Below the pieces are notes generated by a model that was not told the origin of the DNA, did no database searches, and saw nothing but the letters and a program-made list of their open reading frames with translations. Made by a program: the position numbers and the translations under genes. Shown here piece after piece: positions 28,440 to 38,745 of a stretch of 64,000 nt of DNA. Each line of letters starts with the position of its first letter. The first letter of the stretch is position 1. Origin of the DNA: Pantoea anthophila (lineage in GTDB: Bacteria; Pseudomonadota; Gammaproteobacteria; Enterobacterales; Enterobacteriaceae); contig NZ_VHIZ01000024.1 of the NCBI RefSeq assembly GCF_006494375.1, positions 27,854-91,853 of the forward strand. Reading direction: 5' to 3'.

Positions 28440-31094
28440 TCACACTTTATCGTTTGGATTAAGGGCCTCTGTCAACCGTTGTTGCAATGCTTTGCGCATT
28501 TCTTCGTCCAGCGCCTGCCGCTCACTGTTGGCCAGAATAAAGAGATCTTCGACCCGTTCGCCGATGGTGCTGATGCGCGCGCCATGCAGTGAAACCCCGA
28601 GATCGGCAAAGACTTCACCAACCCGGGCCAGCAGACCCGGCTGGTCCAGCGCCACCAGTTCCAGGTAGCTGCGCCGGTCGGTGTGGGTCGGCAGGAAGTT
28701 GACCTCGGTGTCCACACTAAAGTGCCGGAGTTTGGCTGACGGTCGGCGGGTGCGCGGCGGCACCCACTGCGACTGGGTTATCGCCTGCTCCAGCGCCTGA
28801 ATGATCATCGGATGGCGATCCGGGGAGAGCGGACTGCCATCGGGTTCCAGCACAATAAAGGTATCCATGGCCATGCCGTCGCGGCTGGTGAAGATCTGAG
28901 CGTCATGGACGCTGAGATTGCGGCGGTCCAGTTCACCGGCGACAGCGGCAAACAGGTGGGGGCGATCGGGGCTCCAGATAAAAATCTCCGTTCCGCCGCG
29001 CGTGGCCTGCGGGCTGACCAGCACCAGCGGCTTCTTCAGGTCATGCACCAGCAGATGGCGGGCATGCCAGGCGATCTGATTTGGCGTATGGCGCAGGAAG
29101 TAGTCAGCGCGGCAGCGATTCCAGATCTGATGCAGGCGCTCCTCATCTATATTGTCCATCCGCAGCAGCGCCAGCGCCTGCAGACGATGATGGCGCACCC
29201 GCTCGCGCAGATCCGGACTGTTCTCCATGCCACGACGCAGCTGCTTCTCCGTGGCGAAAAAGAGTTCGCGCAGCAGGCTCTGCTTCCAGCTGTTCCAGAG
29301 GCTCTCGTTGGTGGCGCAGATATCGGCCACCGTCAGGCAGACCAGATAGCGCAGCCGGTTTTCGTTCTGCATCACCTCCGCGAACTGCTGGATGACCGTC
29401 GGGTCCTGAATATCGCGCCGCTGAGCCGTGACCGACATCAGCAGATGATGGCGCACCAGCCAGGCCACCAGCTGTGTTTCCCGCGAGTTGAGGCCGTGCA
29501 TCTCCGCGAAGTCGAGCGCGTCCTGTGCGCCGAGAATCGAGTGGTCACCGCCGCGCCCCTTGGCGATGTCATGCAGCAGCGCGGCCATCAGCAGCAGCTC
29601 CTGCTGAGGCAGGCGCGGCCACAGCTCGACGCACAGCGGATGCTGCGGACGGGTAGACTCGCTGGCGAAGCTCTCCAGCTTCTGCAGGACGCGAATGGTG
29701 TGCTCATCCACGGTGTAGGCGTGGAACAGATCAAACTGCATCTGGCCGACAATATGGCCCCACAGCGGCGTATAGGCCCACAGCACGCTGTGGCGATGCA
29801 TCGGCACCAGCGCCCGGCTGACCGCGCCAGGATGGCGCAGAATCGACATAAACGTGCGGCGCGCCTCCGGGATCTGACACAGCGGCTGTTTCAGATGGCG
29901 GCGGGCATGGCGCAGGTGACGCAGGGTGGTGGAGTAGATGCCTTTGATGTTCTCGTTGCGCACCATGACGTAGAACATGCGCAGGATCGCCTGCGGCTCA
30001 CGGGTGAACAGCGTTTCATCACGCAGGTCGATCAGGTCGCCACGCAGCTGAAAGTCGTCATCGACAGGTCTGGGCTTCTCATTGGTGGAGAGCGCCAGAA
30101 TCGCCTCATCAAACAGCTGTAACAGCATCTGGTTCAGTTCACCGATGCGTCGCGTACCCCGGTAGAAATCCTTCATCATCCGCTCGACCGGCTCGTTGCC
30201 TTCGCCCTGATAGTTCAGGCGCTGCGCCACGCTGAGCTGGCGATCAAACAGCAGGCGGTTATCGTAGCGGGGCAGGGAGAGGTGCAGCGCAAAGCGGATG
30301 CGCCAGAGAAACGCCTGGCATTCGTTGAGTTCGCTGCGCTCTGCCTCGGTGAGAAAGCCAAAGCCGACCATCTCATCCAGCGTAGTGGCACCGAAATGGC
30401 GTCGGGCGACCCATTGCAGCGTATGAATGTCACGCAGGCCGCCGGGGCTGCTTTTAATATCCGGCTCAAGGTTGTAGCTGGTGCCGTGATAACGTTTGTG
30501 GCGCTCCTGCTGCTCTTCGATTTTGGCGGCAAAAAAGCGGGATGAGGGCCAGAAGCCGTCGCTGAAGACGTTCTTCTGCAACTCCAGGAACAGCGCCACG
30601 TCGCCGGTCAGCATGCGTGACTCAATCAGATTGGTGGCGACGGTGAGGTCAGATAGCCCCTCCAGCAGACACTCCTCCAGCGTGCGCACGCTGTGGCCCA
30701 CTTCCAGCCGCAGATCCCACATCAGGGTCAGCAGTTCGCTGGTGCGCTGCGCCGCCTGCTCATCCAGCGGCTGACGGCTGAGGATCAGCACATCGATGTC
30801 AGAGAGCGGGTGGAGTTCGGCCCGCCCATAGCCGCCCACGGCCACCAGCGCGATGGCGGGCATCGCATCGAAGCCAAAGAAGCGCCACAGGCGGCGCAGC
30901 AGCTGATCGATAAACAGCGTGCGGGCATCAATCAGCTGTTCCACGGCTTCACCGGCGTCGAATGCTGCAGCCAGATGCTGCTGGAAATGTTCCAGCCGCG
31001 GCTTCAGCAGCTCGCGCGTCAGCTGATCGTCACCCCATTCGGCCGGTGAATCGACCAGACCGTTTTTTACCTCTTCCGACAGGCTCACGCTCAT
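28440..31094 (-). CDS. glnD: Bifunctional uridylyltransferase/uridylyl-removing enzyme GlnD
   Basis: GlnD senses glutamine and adds or removes UMP on PII proteins, controlling glutamine synthetase and NtrBC. The order is a nucleotidyltransferase ([19 protein letters not shown]), a PII-uridylyl helical domain, an HD domain ([14 protein letters not shown]) and two ACT domains at the C-terminus. I set the start at ATG 31094 (MSVSLSEEV) giving 884 residues; an in-frame TTG eight codons upstream lies inside the map terminator and has no ribosome site. The gene lies between map and dapD. Confidence 0.95.
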   Translation of the reverse strand: MSVSLSEEVKNGLVDSPAEWGDDQLTRELLKPRLEHFQQHLAAAFDAGEAVEQLIDARTLFIDQLLRRLWRFFGFDAMPAIALVAVGGYGRAELHPLSDIDVLILSRQPLDEQAAQRTSELLTLMWDLRLEVGHSVRTLEECLLEGLSDLTVATNLIESRMLTGDVALFLELQKNVFSDGFWPSSRFFAAKIEEQQERHKRYHGTSYNLEPDIKSSPGGLRDIHTLQWVARRHFGATTLDEMVGFGFLTEAERSELNECQAFLWRIRFALHLSLPRYDNRLLFDRQLSVAQRLNYQGEGNEPVERMMKDFYRGTRRIGELNQMLLQLFDEAILALSTNEKPRPVDDDFQLRGDLIDLRDETLFTREPQAILRMFYVMVRNENIKGIYSTTLRHLRHARRHLKQPLCQIPEARRTFMSILRHPGAVSRALVPMHRHSVLWAYTPLWGHIVGQMQFDLFHAYTVDEHTIRVLQKLESFASESTRPQHPLCVELWPRLPQQELLLMAALLHDIAKGRGGDHSILGAQDALDFAEMHGLNSRETQLVAWLVRHHLLMSVTAQRRDIQDPTVIQQFAEVMQNENRLRYLVCLTVADICATNESLWNSWKQSLLRELFFATEKQLRRGMENSPDLRERVRHHRLQALALLRMDNIDEERLHQIWNRCRADYFLRHTPNQIAWHARHLLVHDLKKPLVLVSPQATRGGTEIFIWSPDRPHLFAAVAGELDRRNLSVHDAQIFTSRDGMAMDTFIVLEPDGSPLSPDRHPMIIQALEQAITQSQWVPPRTRRPSAKLRHFSVDTEVNFLPTHTDRRSYLELVALDQPGLLARVGEVFADLGVSLHGARISTIGERVEDLFILANSERQALDEEMRKALQQRLTEALNPNDKV

Positions 31095-31115
31095 GCTGCT
31101 CTTCTCTTTTTTAGC

Positions 31116-31143
31116 CAAAAAAAAGCCGGCACATGGCCGGCTT
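31116..31143 (-). terminator. Terminator of map, just upstream of glnD
   Basis: AAGCCGGC and GCCGGCTT pair around ACATG, with eight T residues following on the minus strand. It lies between map and glnD only about 22 bases before the glnD start, so glnD expression needs read-through or a promoter inside map. Confidence 0.9.
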
Positions 31144-31160
31144 GATCTCTATCCGGGGAA

Positions 31161-31955
31161 TTACCCCTCGGCGACGAGCACAGCAGGCAGCGTGTCGTCT
31201 TTGCGCAGGGTTAAAATCTCGCAGCCGTTTTCCGTCACCACAATAGTATGCTCATACTGCGCGGACAAGCTGCGATCTTTGGTTTTTACCGTCCAGCCAT
31301 CTTTCATGGTGCGGATGCGGTAATCGCCGGCATTGACCATCGGTTCAACGGTAAAGGTCATGCCCGCCTGCAACACGACGCCGCTGTCATCCGCATCGTA
31401 ATGCAGCACCTGCGGCTCTTCGTGGAACCCTTTACCGATGCCGTGACCGCAATATTCACGCACCACGGAGAAGTCATTCGCTTCTACATACTTCTGGATA
31501 GCCCGGCCCAGCTCGCGCAGACGGATGCCTGGCTTGATCAGACGCAGTGAAAGATAGAGGCTCTCCTGGGTCACGCGGCAGAGGCGCTCGCCCTGAATGG
31601 TCGGTTTGCCGACAATAAACATCTTCGAGGTATCGCCGTGGTACTCATCTTTGATCACGGTGACGTCAATGTTGACGATATCGCCATCCTTTAACGGACG
31701 ATCGTCGCTCGGGATACCGTGGCACACCACTTCGTTCACCGAAATGCAGACCGACTTTGGAAAACCGTGATAGCCGAGACAGGCAGAGACAGCCTGCTGC
31801 TTTTGGGTAATATGATCATGGCAGATGCGGTCCAGTTCACCGGTGGTCACACCCGGTTTAACGTGCGGTTCGATCATCTCCAGCACTTCGGCGGCCAGGC
31901 GGCCCGCGACGCGCATTTTTTCGATTTCTTCAGCTGTTTTGATTGAAATTGGCAT
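31161..31955 (-). CDS. map: Methionine aminopeptidase Map
   Basis: Map removes the initiator methionine co-translationally. The metal ligands Asp97 (NIDVTV), Asp108 (HGDTSK), a His (CGHGIG), and the Glu residues in TVEPM and YEHT are visible in a 264-residue protein. The ATG at 31955 gives MPISIKTAEEIEKM; five extra in-frame codons upstream are unlikely. It is divergent from rpsB, the standard enterobacterial arrangement. Confidence 0.97.
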   Translation of the reverse strand: MPISIKTAEEIEKMRVAGRLAAEVLEMIEPHVKPGVTTGELDRICHDHITQKQQAVSACLGYHGFPKSVCISVNEVVCHGIPSDDRPLKDGDIVNIDVTVIKDEYHGDTSKMFIVGKPTIQGERLCRVTQESLYLSLRLIKPGIRLRELGRAIQKYVEANDFSVVREYCGHGIGKGFHEEPQVLHYDADDSGVVLQAGMTFTVEPMVNAGDYRIRTMKDGWTVKTKDRSLSAQYEHTIVVTENGCEILTLRKDDTLPAVLVAEG

Positions 31956-32073
31956 TAAATTAATCCGCATTTGTCGAAATTTTCGACAATAATAAGTTCT
32001 GTGCTGTCATGTTAGCAGCCAGAAAATGGGCTGCCAAATAGAGAACGCGCTGGCTTCCGTCAGCGATCATTTA

Positions 32074-32103
32074 TTGGCGTCCCCCGGCGGTTTGTGGTAT
32101 AAA
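32074..32103 (+). promoter_or_regulatory. Promoter of rpsB-tsf
   Basis: TTGGCG (32074-32079) and TATAAA (32098-32103) are spaced by 18 bases and match the position of the E. coli rpsB promoter (TTTGTGGTATAAAGCGCGCC is shared). Confidence 0.7.
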
Positions 32104-32104
32104 G

Positions 32105-32998
<894 letters not shown>

Positions 32999-33045
32999 TA
33001 AGGTTTGCTCTGCATAAGAGCCCTTAGTATTCAGATGTGATCTGT

Positions 33046-33075
33046 AAGGGGCCTGTACTGGCCCCTTTATTTTAT
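33046..33075 (+). terminator. Attenuator hairpin between rpsB and tsf
   Basis: AAGGGGCC and GGCCCCTT pair around TGTACT, followed by TTATTTTATC. This is a moderately strong terminator-like structure that would reduce tsf transcription relative to rpsB, as known for the E. coli operon. Confidence 0.7.
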
Positions 33076-33179
33076 CTAAGTCTGTAACGCCCCCTGTCGG
33101 ACGGCGGGACAGAGTAAATTTTCCGCAAATAAGTGTCTGCTGGTGCACATGTACTCAGGCACGAACCGAGGATTCTGGA

Positions 33180-34031
33180 ATGGCTGACATTACCGCTGCA
33201 TTGGTAAAAGAACTGCGCGAGCGTACTGGCGCTGGCATGATGGACTGCAAAAAAGCGCTGACCGAAGCGAACGGCGACATTGAGCTGGCGATTGAGAACA
33301 TGCGTAAGTCTGGCGCAATCAAAGCAGCGAAAAAAGCAGGTAACGTTGCGGCTGATGGCGTGATCAAAACCAAGATCGTTGGCGACTACGGCGTGATTCT
33401 GGAAGTAAACTGCCAGACTGACTTCGTCGCAAAAGATGGCGGTTTCCAGGCATTCGCAGACAAAGTTCTGGACGCGGCTGCAGCCGATCGCGTAACCGAT
33501 GTAGAAGTTCTGAAAGCGCAGTTCGAAGAAGAGCGCGTTGCACTGGTTGCTAAAATCGGTGAGAACATCAACATCCGTCGCGTCGCAATCCTGGAAGGTG
33601 CAGAGCTGGGCAGCTACCTGCACGGCGCACGTATCGGCGTACTGGTTTCAGCGAAAGGCGCTAACGAAGATCTGATCAAACAGATCGCTATGCACGTTGC
33701 GGCAAGCAAGCCTGAATTCGTTAAGCCAGAAGACGTTTCTGCTGACGTGGTTGAGAAAGAGTACCAGGTTCAGCTGGACATCGCGATGCAGTCTGGCAAG
33801 CCAAAAGAGATCGCAGAGAAGATGGTTGAAGGCCGCATGAAGAAATTCACCGGCGAAGTTTCTCTGACTGGTCAGGCTTTCGTTATCGACCCAAGCAAAA
33901 CCGTTGGCCAGGCTCTGAAAGAGCAGGGCGCTGACGTCATCAACTTCATCCGCTTCGAAGTGGGCGAAGGCATCGAGAAAGTTGAGTCTGACTTCGCTGC
34001 AGAAGTTGCAGCCATGTCCAAGCAGTCTTAA
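33180..34031 (+). CDS. tsf: Elongation factor Ts
   Basis: EF-Ts exchanges GDP for GTP on EF-Tu. The 283 residues contain the N-terminal UBA-like motif ([16 protein letters not shown]) and the exchange motif TDFVAKD, and match E. coli closely. It follows rpsB with a 181-base gap holding the attenuator and a ribosome site, and a strong terminator comes after. Confidence 0.99.
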   Translation: MADITAALVKELRERTGAGMMDCKKALTEANGDIELAIENMRKSGAIKAAKKAGNVAADGVIKTKIVGDYGVILEVNCQTDFVAKDGGFQAFADKVLDAAAADRVTDVEVLKAQFEEERVALVAKIGENINIRRVAILEGAELGSYLHGARIGVLVSAKGANEDLIKQIAMHVAASKPEFVKPEDVSADVVEKEYQVQLDIAMQSGKPKEIAEKMVEGRMKKFTGEVSLTGQAFVIDPSKTVGQALKEQGADVINFIRFEVGEGIEKVESDFAAEVAAMSKQS

Positions 34032-34039
34032 TGCTCTGA

Positions 34040-34066
34040 AAGAACCGCCAGATGGCGGTTCTTTTT
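34040..34066 (+). terminator. Terminator of tsf
   Basis: AAGAACCGCC and GGCGGTTCTT pair around AGAT and are followed by TTTTTT. Confidence 0.93.
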
Positions 34067-34188
34067 TGTCTGTGAACCGCAACAGACACATTTTCAGTTT
34101 CATCCCAATAGCAATTTCATTGCGGTAAGCGGATGATCGATCACAATTTACTTCTCCTTTACACCCTATCTTCCAGGAAGAACTGACC

Positions 34189-34914
34189 ATGGCGACCAAC
34201 GCAAAACCTGTTTATCAACGTATCCTGCTTAAACTCAGCGGCGAAGCCCTGCAAGGCGCTGAAGGTTTTGGTATCGACGCGAGTGTGCTGGACCGTATGG
34301 CACAAGAGGTAAAAGAGCTGGTTGAGCTGGGCATCCAGGTTGGCGTTGTGATCGGCGGGGGTAACCTGTTCCGCGGAGCGGGCCTGGCGCAGGCCGGGAT
34401 GAACCGCGTTGTGGGTGACCACATGGGTATGCTGGCTACCGTAATGAACGGCCTGGCGATGCGTGATGCGCTGCACCGCGCCTATGTGAATGCCCGCCTG
34501 ATGTCAGCGATTCCACTGAATGGCGTCTGCGATAACTACAGCTGGGCAGAGGCGATCAGCCTGCTGCGTAACAACCGCGTGGTGATCTTCTCCGCCGGTA
34601 CCGGCAATCCGTTCTTCACCACCGATTCTGCGGCCTGCCTGCGCGGTATTGAGATCGAAGCGGATGTGGTCCTGAAAGCGACCAAAGTGGATGGCGTCTA
34701 TTCTGCCGATCCGGTAAAAAACCCGGATGCGACCCTGTATGAGCAACTGACCTATACTGAAGTGCTGGATCAGGAGCTGAAAGTGATGGATCTTGCGGCC
34801 TTTACCCTGGCGCGTGACCACAAACTGCCTATCCGTGTTTTCAACATGAATAAGCCAGGCGCGCTGCGTCGCGTAGTGATGGGTGAAAAAGAAGGCACCC
34901 TGATTACGCATTAA
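34189..34914 (+). CDS. pyrH: UMP kinase PyrH
   Basis: PyrH phosphorylates UMP to UDP as a hexamer, with GTP activation and UTP inhibition. The 241 residues show the amino-acid-kinase fold signatures [24 protein letters not shown] and [10 protein letters not shown]. An AGGAAG site lies eight bases before the ATG. It is followed by a structured 143-base gap before frr. Confidence 0.98.
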   Translation: MATNAKPVYQRILLKLSGEALQGAEGFGIDASVLDRMAQEVKELVELGIQVGVVIGGGNLFRGAGLAQAGMNRVVGDHMGMLATVMNGLAMRDALHRAYVNARLMSAIPLNGVCDNYSWAEAISLLRNNRVVIFSAGTGNPFFTTDSAACLRGIEIEADVVLKATKVDGVYSADPVKNPDATLYEQLTYTEVLDQELKVMDLAAFTLARDHKLPIRVFNMNKPGALRRVVMGEKEGTLITH

Positions 34915-34950
34915 TACCCGAGGCGAGATAAAATAAGGTATATTCTGTCA

Positions 34951-34972
34951 GCGCGATGATGACGCATCGCGC
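34951..34972 (+). other. Hairpin in the pyrH-frr gap
   Basis: GCGCGATG and CATCGCGC pair around ATGACG. It has no T-run and so is not a classical terminator. Confidence 0.6.
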
Positions 34973-34981
34973 ACCAGTCAG

Positions 34982-35001
34982 GATTATCGATGATTATCGA
35001 T
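34982..35001 (+). repeat. Tandem 10-base direct repeat
   Basis: GATTATCGAT occurs twice in a row between pyrH and frr. Function unknown; a site for a DNA-binding protein is possible. Confidence 0.75.
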
Positions 35002-35006
35002 CCCGC

Positions 35007-35029
35007 TTCCGGCCAGGCCGGAACTGGCC
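35007..35029 (+). other. Overlapping inverted repeats before frr
   Basis: TTCCGGCC and GGCCGGAA flank a single A (35007-35023). The alternative pairing GGCCAG (35011-35016) with CTGGCC (35024-35029) uses part of the same sequence, so the RNA could switch between two folds, about 30 bases before the frr start. Confidence 0.6.
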
Positions 35030-35057
35030 AGGTCAAACCGAATCCAAGGGTTTCAAC

Positions 35058-35615
35058 GTGATTAACGACATCAAAAAAGATGCTGACACGCGCATGGAAA
35101 AATGCGTTGAAGCATTCAAAAACACCATCAGCAAAGTGCGCACGGGTCGTGCTTCCCCTTCGCTGCTTGACGGCATCGTCGTCGAATATTACGGCACGCC
35201 GACGCCACTGCGTCAGCTGGCTTCCGTCACTGTGGAAGACTCACGCACGCTGAAAATCAACGTGTTTGATCGCACCCTGAGTGCGGCAGTTGAAAAAGCG
35301 ATCATGAAGTCCGATCTCGGTCTGAACCCAAGTTCAGCCGGCAGCGACATCCGTGTTCCGCTGCCTGCGCTGACCGAAGAGCGTCGTAAAGATCTGATTA
35401 AAATCGTGCGCGGCGAAGCCGAGCAGGGCCGTGTGTCGGTACGTAACGTCCGTCGTGATGCCAACGATAAAATCAAAGCGCTGCTGAAAGATAAAGAGAT
35501 CAGCGAAGACGACGAACGTCGTGCGCAGGATGAAATCCAGAAAATGACGGATGCTTACATCAAGAAAGTGGATGCTGCACTGTCAGAAAAAGAGACGGAG
35601 CTGATGGATTTCTAA
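35058..35615 (+). CDS. frr: Ribosome recycling factor Frr
   Basis: Frr splits post-termination ribosomes with EF-G. The protein has 185 residues, the E. coli length, when the GTG at 35058 is used ([19 protein letters not shown] follows); AAGGG seven bases upstream supports this and E. coli frr is also read as GTG-started. A longer in-frame ATG at 34956 would cross the inverted repeats. Conserved segments include [15 protein letters not shown] and VRRDANDK. Confidence 0.97.
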   Translation: MINDIKKDADTRMEKCVEAFKNTISKVRTGRASPSLLDGIVVEYYGTPTPLRQLASVTVEDSRTLKINVFDRTLSAAVEKAIMKSDLGLNPSSAGSDIRVPLPALTEERRKDLIKIVRGEAEQGRVSVRNVRRDANDKIKALLKDKEISEDDERRAQDEIQKMTDAYIKKVDAALSEKETELMDF

Positions 35616-35632
35616 TCCCATCGCTGCCGGAA

Positions 35633-35684
35633 AAAACGCCGTACAGAGAGGTATTCGTATGAATGCGACATCTGGCGGCGTTTT
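35633..35684 (+). other. Inverted repeat between frr and dxr
   Basis: AAAACGCCG (35633-35641) and CGGCGTTTT (35676-35684) pair across a 34-base loop that contains the ribosome site and start of the small open frame below. In RNA it could hide that ribosome site. Confidence 0.5.
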
Positions 35685-35730
35685 ACATTGTGCCACTGTG
35701 CACCCTGACTTCACACGGATAGCTTCATGA
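35659..35730 (+). CDS. Possible small leader ORF overlapping the dxr start
   Basis: A 23-codon frame starts at ATG 35659 ([11 protein letters not shown]...) behind a GAGAGG site at the right spacing, and its TGA overlaps the dxr ATG in the form ATGA. The dxr gene itself has only a weak ribosome site (CGGAT). The frame could therefore couple translation into dxr or act as a leader peptide. No homolog is known to me, and the length is within what chance could give. Confidence 0.35.
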   Translation: MNATSGGVLHCATVHPDFTRIAS

Positions 35731-36923
35731 AGCGATTAACTCTGCTGGGATCAACCGGCTCAATCGGCACCAGCACGCTGGCGGTGGTTCGCGCCAATCC
35801 GGCGCTCTATCAGATTACAGCACTGGTGGCCGGTCATAACGTGGCGCTGATGGCCGAACAGTGTGCAGCCTTTACCCCGCGCTACGCCTGCATGGCAGAC
35901 GAAGCCTCCGCTGCTGCGTTGCGTGAGCGACTGAGAGCAATCAGGGTCAATACTGAAGTGCTCTCCGGCGTTCAGGCAGCCTGTGAGCTGGCCGCGCTGG
36001 ATGAAGTGGATCAGGTGATGGCGGCGATTGTTGGCGCCTCCGGCCTGCTGCCGACGCTGGCAGCCATCCGTGCCGGAAAAACCGTGCTGCTGGCGAACAA
36101 AGAGTCCCTTGTCACCTGCGGCCGTTTGTTTATGGAGGCCGTGCGTCATCATCACGCACAGTTACTACCGGTCGACAGCGAGCATAACGCCATTTTTCAG
36201 AGTTTACCGGCTACCATCCAGCATCAGTTAGGTTACGCTGACCTGCGGGATAATGGCATCGAGTCGATTATCCTTACGGGATCAGGTGGTCCTTTTCGTG
36301 ACACAGATTTAGCCGATCTCAGCGCCATGTCGCCCGATCAGGCCTGTGCTCATCCGAACTGGTCGATGGGGAGAAAAATCTCTGTCGACTCGGCCACCAT
36401 GATGAATAAAGGTCTTGAGTACATTGAAGCCCGTTGGTTGTTCAACGCCAGCGCAGCGCAGATGGAAGTGATACTCCACCCGCAGTCGGTGATTCACTCC
36501 ATGGTGCGATACTGCGATGGCAGCGTGCTGGCTCAGTTAGGTTCACCGGATATGCGTACGCCCATTGCTCACAGCATGGCCTGGCCTTCGCGCATCAATG
36601 CAGGCGTGACGCCGCTGGATTTCACCCGCATGTCGGCGCTGACGTTTGCTGAACCTGACTTTAATCGCTACCCCTGTCTGAAGCTGGCCATTGATGCCTG
36701 CGAAGCAGGGCAGGCGGCCACCACCACGCTCAATGCAGCCAACGAGGTTGCCGTTGCGGCTTTCCTGAATCACCAGATCCGCTTTACCGACATCGCTGCG
36801 CTGAACAGTGCGGTGCTGGCGGCACAGGTGTGTGCGGAACCGGATTCGGTGGACGCTGTCCTTGAAATCGATCGCTCTGCGCGCGCGCGGGCAACAGAAA
36901 TGTTGTCGCGCTTCACGTCGTGA
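35727..36923 (+). CDS. dxr: 1-deoxy-D-xylulose 5-phosphate reductoisomerase Dxr
   Basis: Dxr (IspC) converts DXP to MEP with NADPH in the isoprenoid pathway and is the fosmidomycin target. [10 protein letters not shown] is the NADPH loop at the N-terminus, and the metal site segments [18 protein letters not shown] and [13 protein letters not shown] are present. Length is 398 residues, as in E. coli. It lies 111 bases after frr and 181 bases before uppS, which uses the downstream isoprenoid products. Confidence 0.98.
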   Translation: MKRLTLLGSTGSIGTSTLAVVRANPALYQITALVAGHNVALMAEQCAAFTPRYACMADEASAAALRERLRAIRVNTEVLSGVQAACELAALDEVDQVMAAIVGASGLLPTLAAIRAGKTVLLANKESLVTCGRLFMEAVRHHHAQLLPVDSEHNAIFQSLPATIQHQLGYADLRDNGIESIILTGSGGPFRDTDLADLSAMSPDQACAHPNWSMGRKISVDSATMMNKGLEYIEARWLFNASAAQMEVILHPQSVIHSMVRYCDGSVLAQLGSPDMRTPIAHSMAWPSRINAGVTPLDFTRMSALTFAEPDFNRYPCLKLAIDACEAGQAATTTLNAANEVAVAAFLNHQIRFTDIAALNSAVLAAQVCAEPDSVDAVLEIDRSARARATEMLSRFTS

Positions 36924-36944
36924 CGCCGATTGATATGAGGCCAT

Positions 36945-36973
36945 TTGTTCGCTTCAGGTGAAAATGGTATAGT
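36945..36973 (+). promoter_or_regulatory. Probable uppS promoter
   Basis: TTGTTC (36945-36950), a 17-base spacer and TATAGT (36968-36973) form a good sigma-70 promoter. It lies about 130 bases before uppS, so the transcript has a long leader. Confidence 0.7.
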
Positions 36974-36998
36974 CGCTGGCTCGCGTTTCACGGTCTGT

Positions 36999-37038
36999 CA
37001 CCGAATTCGGTGTGGCCCGACACTGAGAATCTGTCGGG
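36999..37038 (+). other. Two adjacent inverted repeats in the uppS leader
   Basis: CACCGAATTCGGTG (36999-37012) is a perfect 14-base palindrome, followed by CCCGACA/TGTCGGG (37016-37022 and 37032-37038) around a 9-base loop. Neither has a T-run, so they may be an operator or an RNA structure. Confidence 0.6.
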
Positions 37039-37104
37039 ATTTGAATCGGGCGCAATGTATTCAGAAACCACAGCATTTCTGATGAAAGGAATTGGTTAAG
37101 CGTT

Positions 37105-37857
37105 ATGTCGTCTAACAATCACAACAACACTGATGACCAGCAGGGAAACGGTCCGCGCCACGTCGCTATTATCATGGATGGCAACGGTCGCTGGGCCAAA
37201 AATCAGGGAAAATTGCGCATTTCAGGCCACAAAGCGGGCGTCAAATCGGTACGTCGTGCCGTCAGCTTTGCTGTCAGCAACAATCTCGAAGCCCTGACGC
37301 TTTACGCCTTCAGCAGTGAAAACTGGAGCCGTCCGGCGCAGGAAGTCACCGCGTTAATGGAACTGTTTGTCTGGGCACTCGACAGTGAAGTGAAGAGCCT
37401 GCACAAACACAACGTCCGGTTACGCGTCATTGGCGATACCAGCCGATTCAGCCCGCGTATTCAGGAACGTATTCGCCGTTCTGAGACGCTGACTGCAAAT
37501 AATAGTGGCCTGACGCTCAACATTGCTGCCAACTATGGCGGCCGTTGGGATATTATCGAAGGCGTGAAAAAACTGGCTGAACAGGTTCAGGAAGGCTTAC
37601 TGCGTCCTGACCAGATTACCGAAGAGAGCCTGACGTCGCAGCTCTGTATGCAGGAGCTGGCGCCAGTGGATTTAGTGATAAGGACCGGGGGAGAGCATCG
37701 GATTAGCAACTTCCTGCTGTGGCAGATTGCCTATGCTGAATTCTATTTTACCGATGTGCTCTGGCCGGATTTCGATGAACACGTTTTTGAAGGTGCACTG
37801 AATGCATTCTCTCTGCGGGAGCGTCGTTTTGGCGGCGCTGCACCAGGCGGCGCCTGA
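37105..37857 (+). CDS. uppS: Undecaprenyl diphosphate synthase UppS
   Basis: UppS (IspU) adds eight isoprene units to FPP to make the C55 lipid carrier for peptidoglycan and LPS. The cis-prenyltransferase motif IIMDGNGRWAK has catalytic Asp25, and LTLYAFSSENWSRP and RTGGEHRISNF follow. Length is 250 residues. It starts the uppS-cdsA-rseP-bamA series, whose gaps are short (18, 12 and 51 bases). Confidence 0.97.
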   Translation: MSSNNHNNTDDQQGNGPRHVAIIMDGNGRWAKNQGKLRISGHKAGVKSVRRAVSFAVSNNLEALTLYAFSSENWSRPAQEVTALMELFVWALDSEVKSLHKHNVRLRVIGDTSRFSPRIQERIRRSETLTANNSGLTLNIAANYGGRWDIIEGVKKLAEQVQEGLLRPDQITEESLTSQLCMQELAPVDLVIRTGGEHRISNFLLWQIAYAEFYFTDVLWPDFDEHVFEGALNAFSLRERRFGGAAPGGA

Positions 37858-37875
37858 GCAATCTGGGGGTAACCT

Positions 37876-38733
37876 TTGCTGAAGTCTCGTCTGATTACCG
37901 CGTTAATTTTAATTCCGCTGGTAATAGCTGCACTGTTCTGGTTACCACCTGTGGGTTTCGCAATTACCACCATCATTATCTGTATGCTGGCCGCCTGGGA
38001 ATGGGGTCAGCTGGCAGGGATGGCATCCCGTCAGCAGCGCGTCTGGCTGGCGGTTCTTTGTGGTCTCTTACTGGCCCTGATGCAGTTTACCCTGCCTCCT
38101 TATCAGCATGATGTACATCTGCCGCAGGTGGCGACATCGCTCTGGGCGTCGCTGGTGTGGTGGGTCGTTGCGCTGCTGCTGGTTCTCTCCTATCCCGCTT
38201 CGGCCGCCTTCTGGCGCCATTCACGTCCGCTTCGCCTGCTGTTTGGTCTCTTAACCCTGGTGCCTTTTTTCTGGGGCATGATGGCGCTGCGCCAGTATCA
38301 CTATGAAACCGATCACTTTGCCGGGGCCTGGTGGCTGCTGTTTGTCATGCTGCTGGTGTGGGGCGCGGATTCAGGGGCCTACATGTTTGGCAAGATGTTC
38401 GGCAAACACAAGCTGGCGCCAAAGGTCTCACCGGGTAAAACCTGGGAAGGTTTTCTGGGCGGTCTGGTCTCTTCCGCGCTGATTGCGCTGCTGTTCGCAA
38501 CGCTGGCCCCTCTGACGGTGTCAGCTGGCACGCTGGTGGTCTGCGCGGTGATTGCGACCCTGGCGTCGGTGCTGGGTGATCTCACCGAAAGTATGTTCAA
38601 ACGCGAAGCGGGCATCAAAGACAGCGGTAATCTGATCCCCGGTCACGGCGGGATTCTGGATCGCATTGATAGTCTGACTGCGGCAGTGCCGGTGTTTGCC
38701 TGTTTATTGCTGCTGGTGTTTCGCACCCTTTAA
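37876..38733 (+). CDS. cdsA: Phosphatidate cytidylyltransferase CdsA
   Basis: CdsA makes CDP-diacylglycerol from phosphatidate and CTP in the inner membrane, with about eight membrane segments. The family signature ends in GDLTESMFKREAGIKDSG and PGHGGILDRIDS. The start is TTG 37876 (LKSRLITALIL follows), which aligns with the E. coli CdsA N-terminus, also TTG; a GGGGGT site lies five bases before. Length is 285 residues. Confidence 0.97.
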   Translation: MLKSRLITALILIPLVIAALFWLPPVGFAITTIIICMLAAWEWGQLAGMASRQQRVWLAVLCGLLLALMQFTLPPYQHDVHLPQVATSLWASLVWWVVALLLVLSYPASAAFWRHSRPLRLLFGLLTLVPFFWGMMALRQYHYETDHFAGAWWLLFVMLLVWGADSGAYMFGKMFGKHKLAPKVSPGKTWEGFLGGLVSSALIALLFATLAPLTVSAGTLVVCAVIATLASVLGDLTESMFKREAGIKDSGNLIPGHGGILDRIDSLTAAVPVFACLLLLVFRTL

Positions 38734-38745
38734 GGACAGGCAAAG

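Noticed and set aside
28812..30122. Long plus-strand open frame opposite glnD (436 residues)
   Set aside because: It is a shadow of the glnD reading frame in GC-rich DNA. Its protein is rich in Gln, Arg and His with no recognisable family, while glnD on the other strand is a full conserved gene.
34956..35057. Longer frr start at ATG 34956
   Set aside because: The extension crosses the inverted repeats and does not align with RRF; GTG 35058 has a good ribosome site and the right length.
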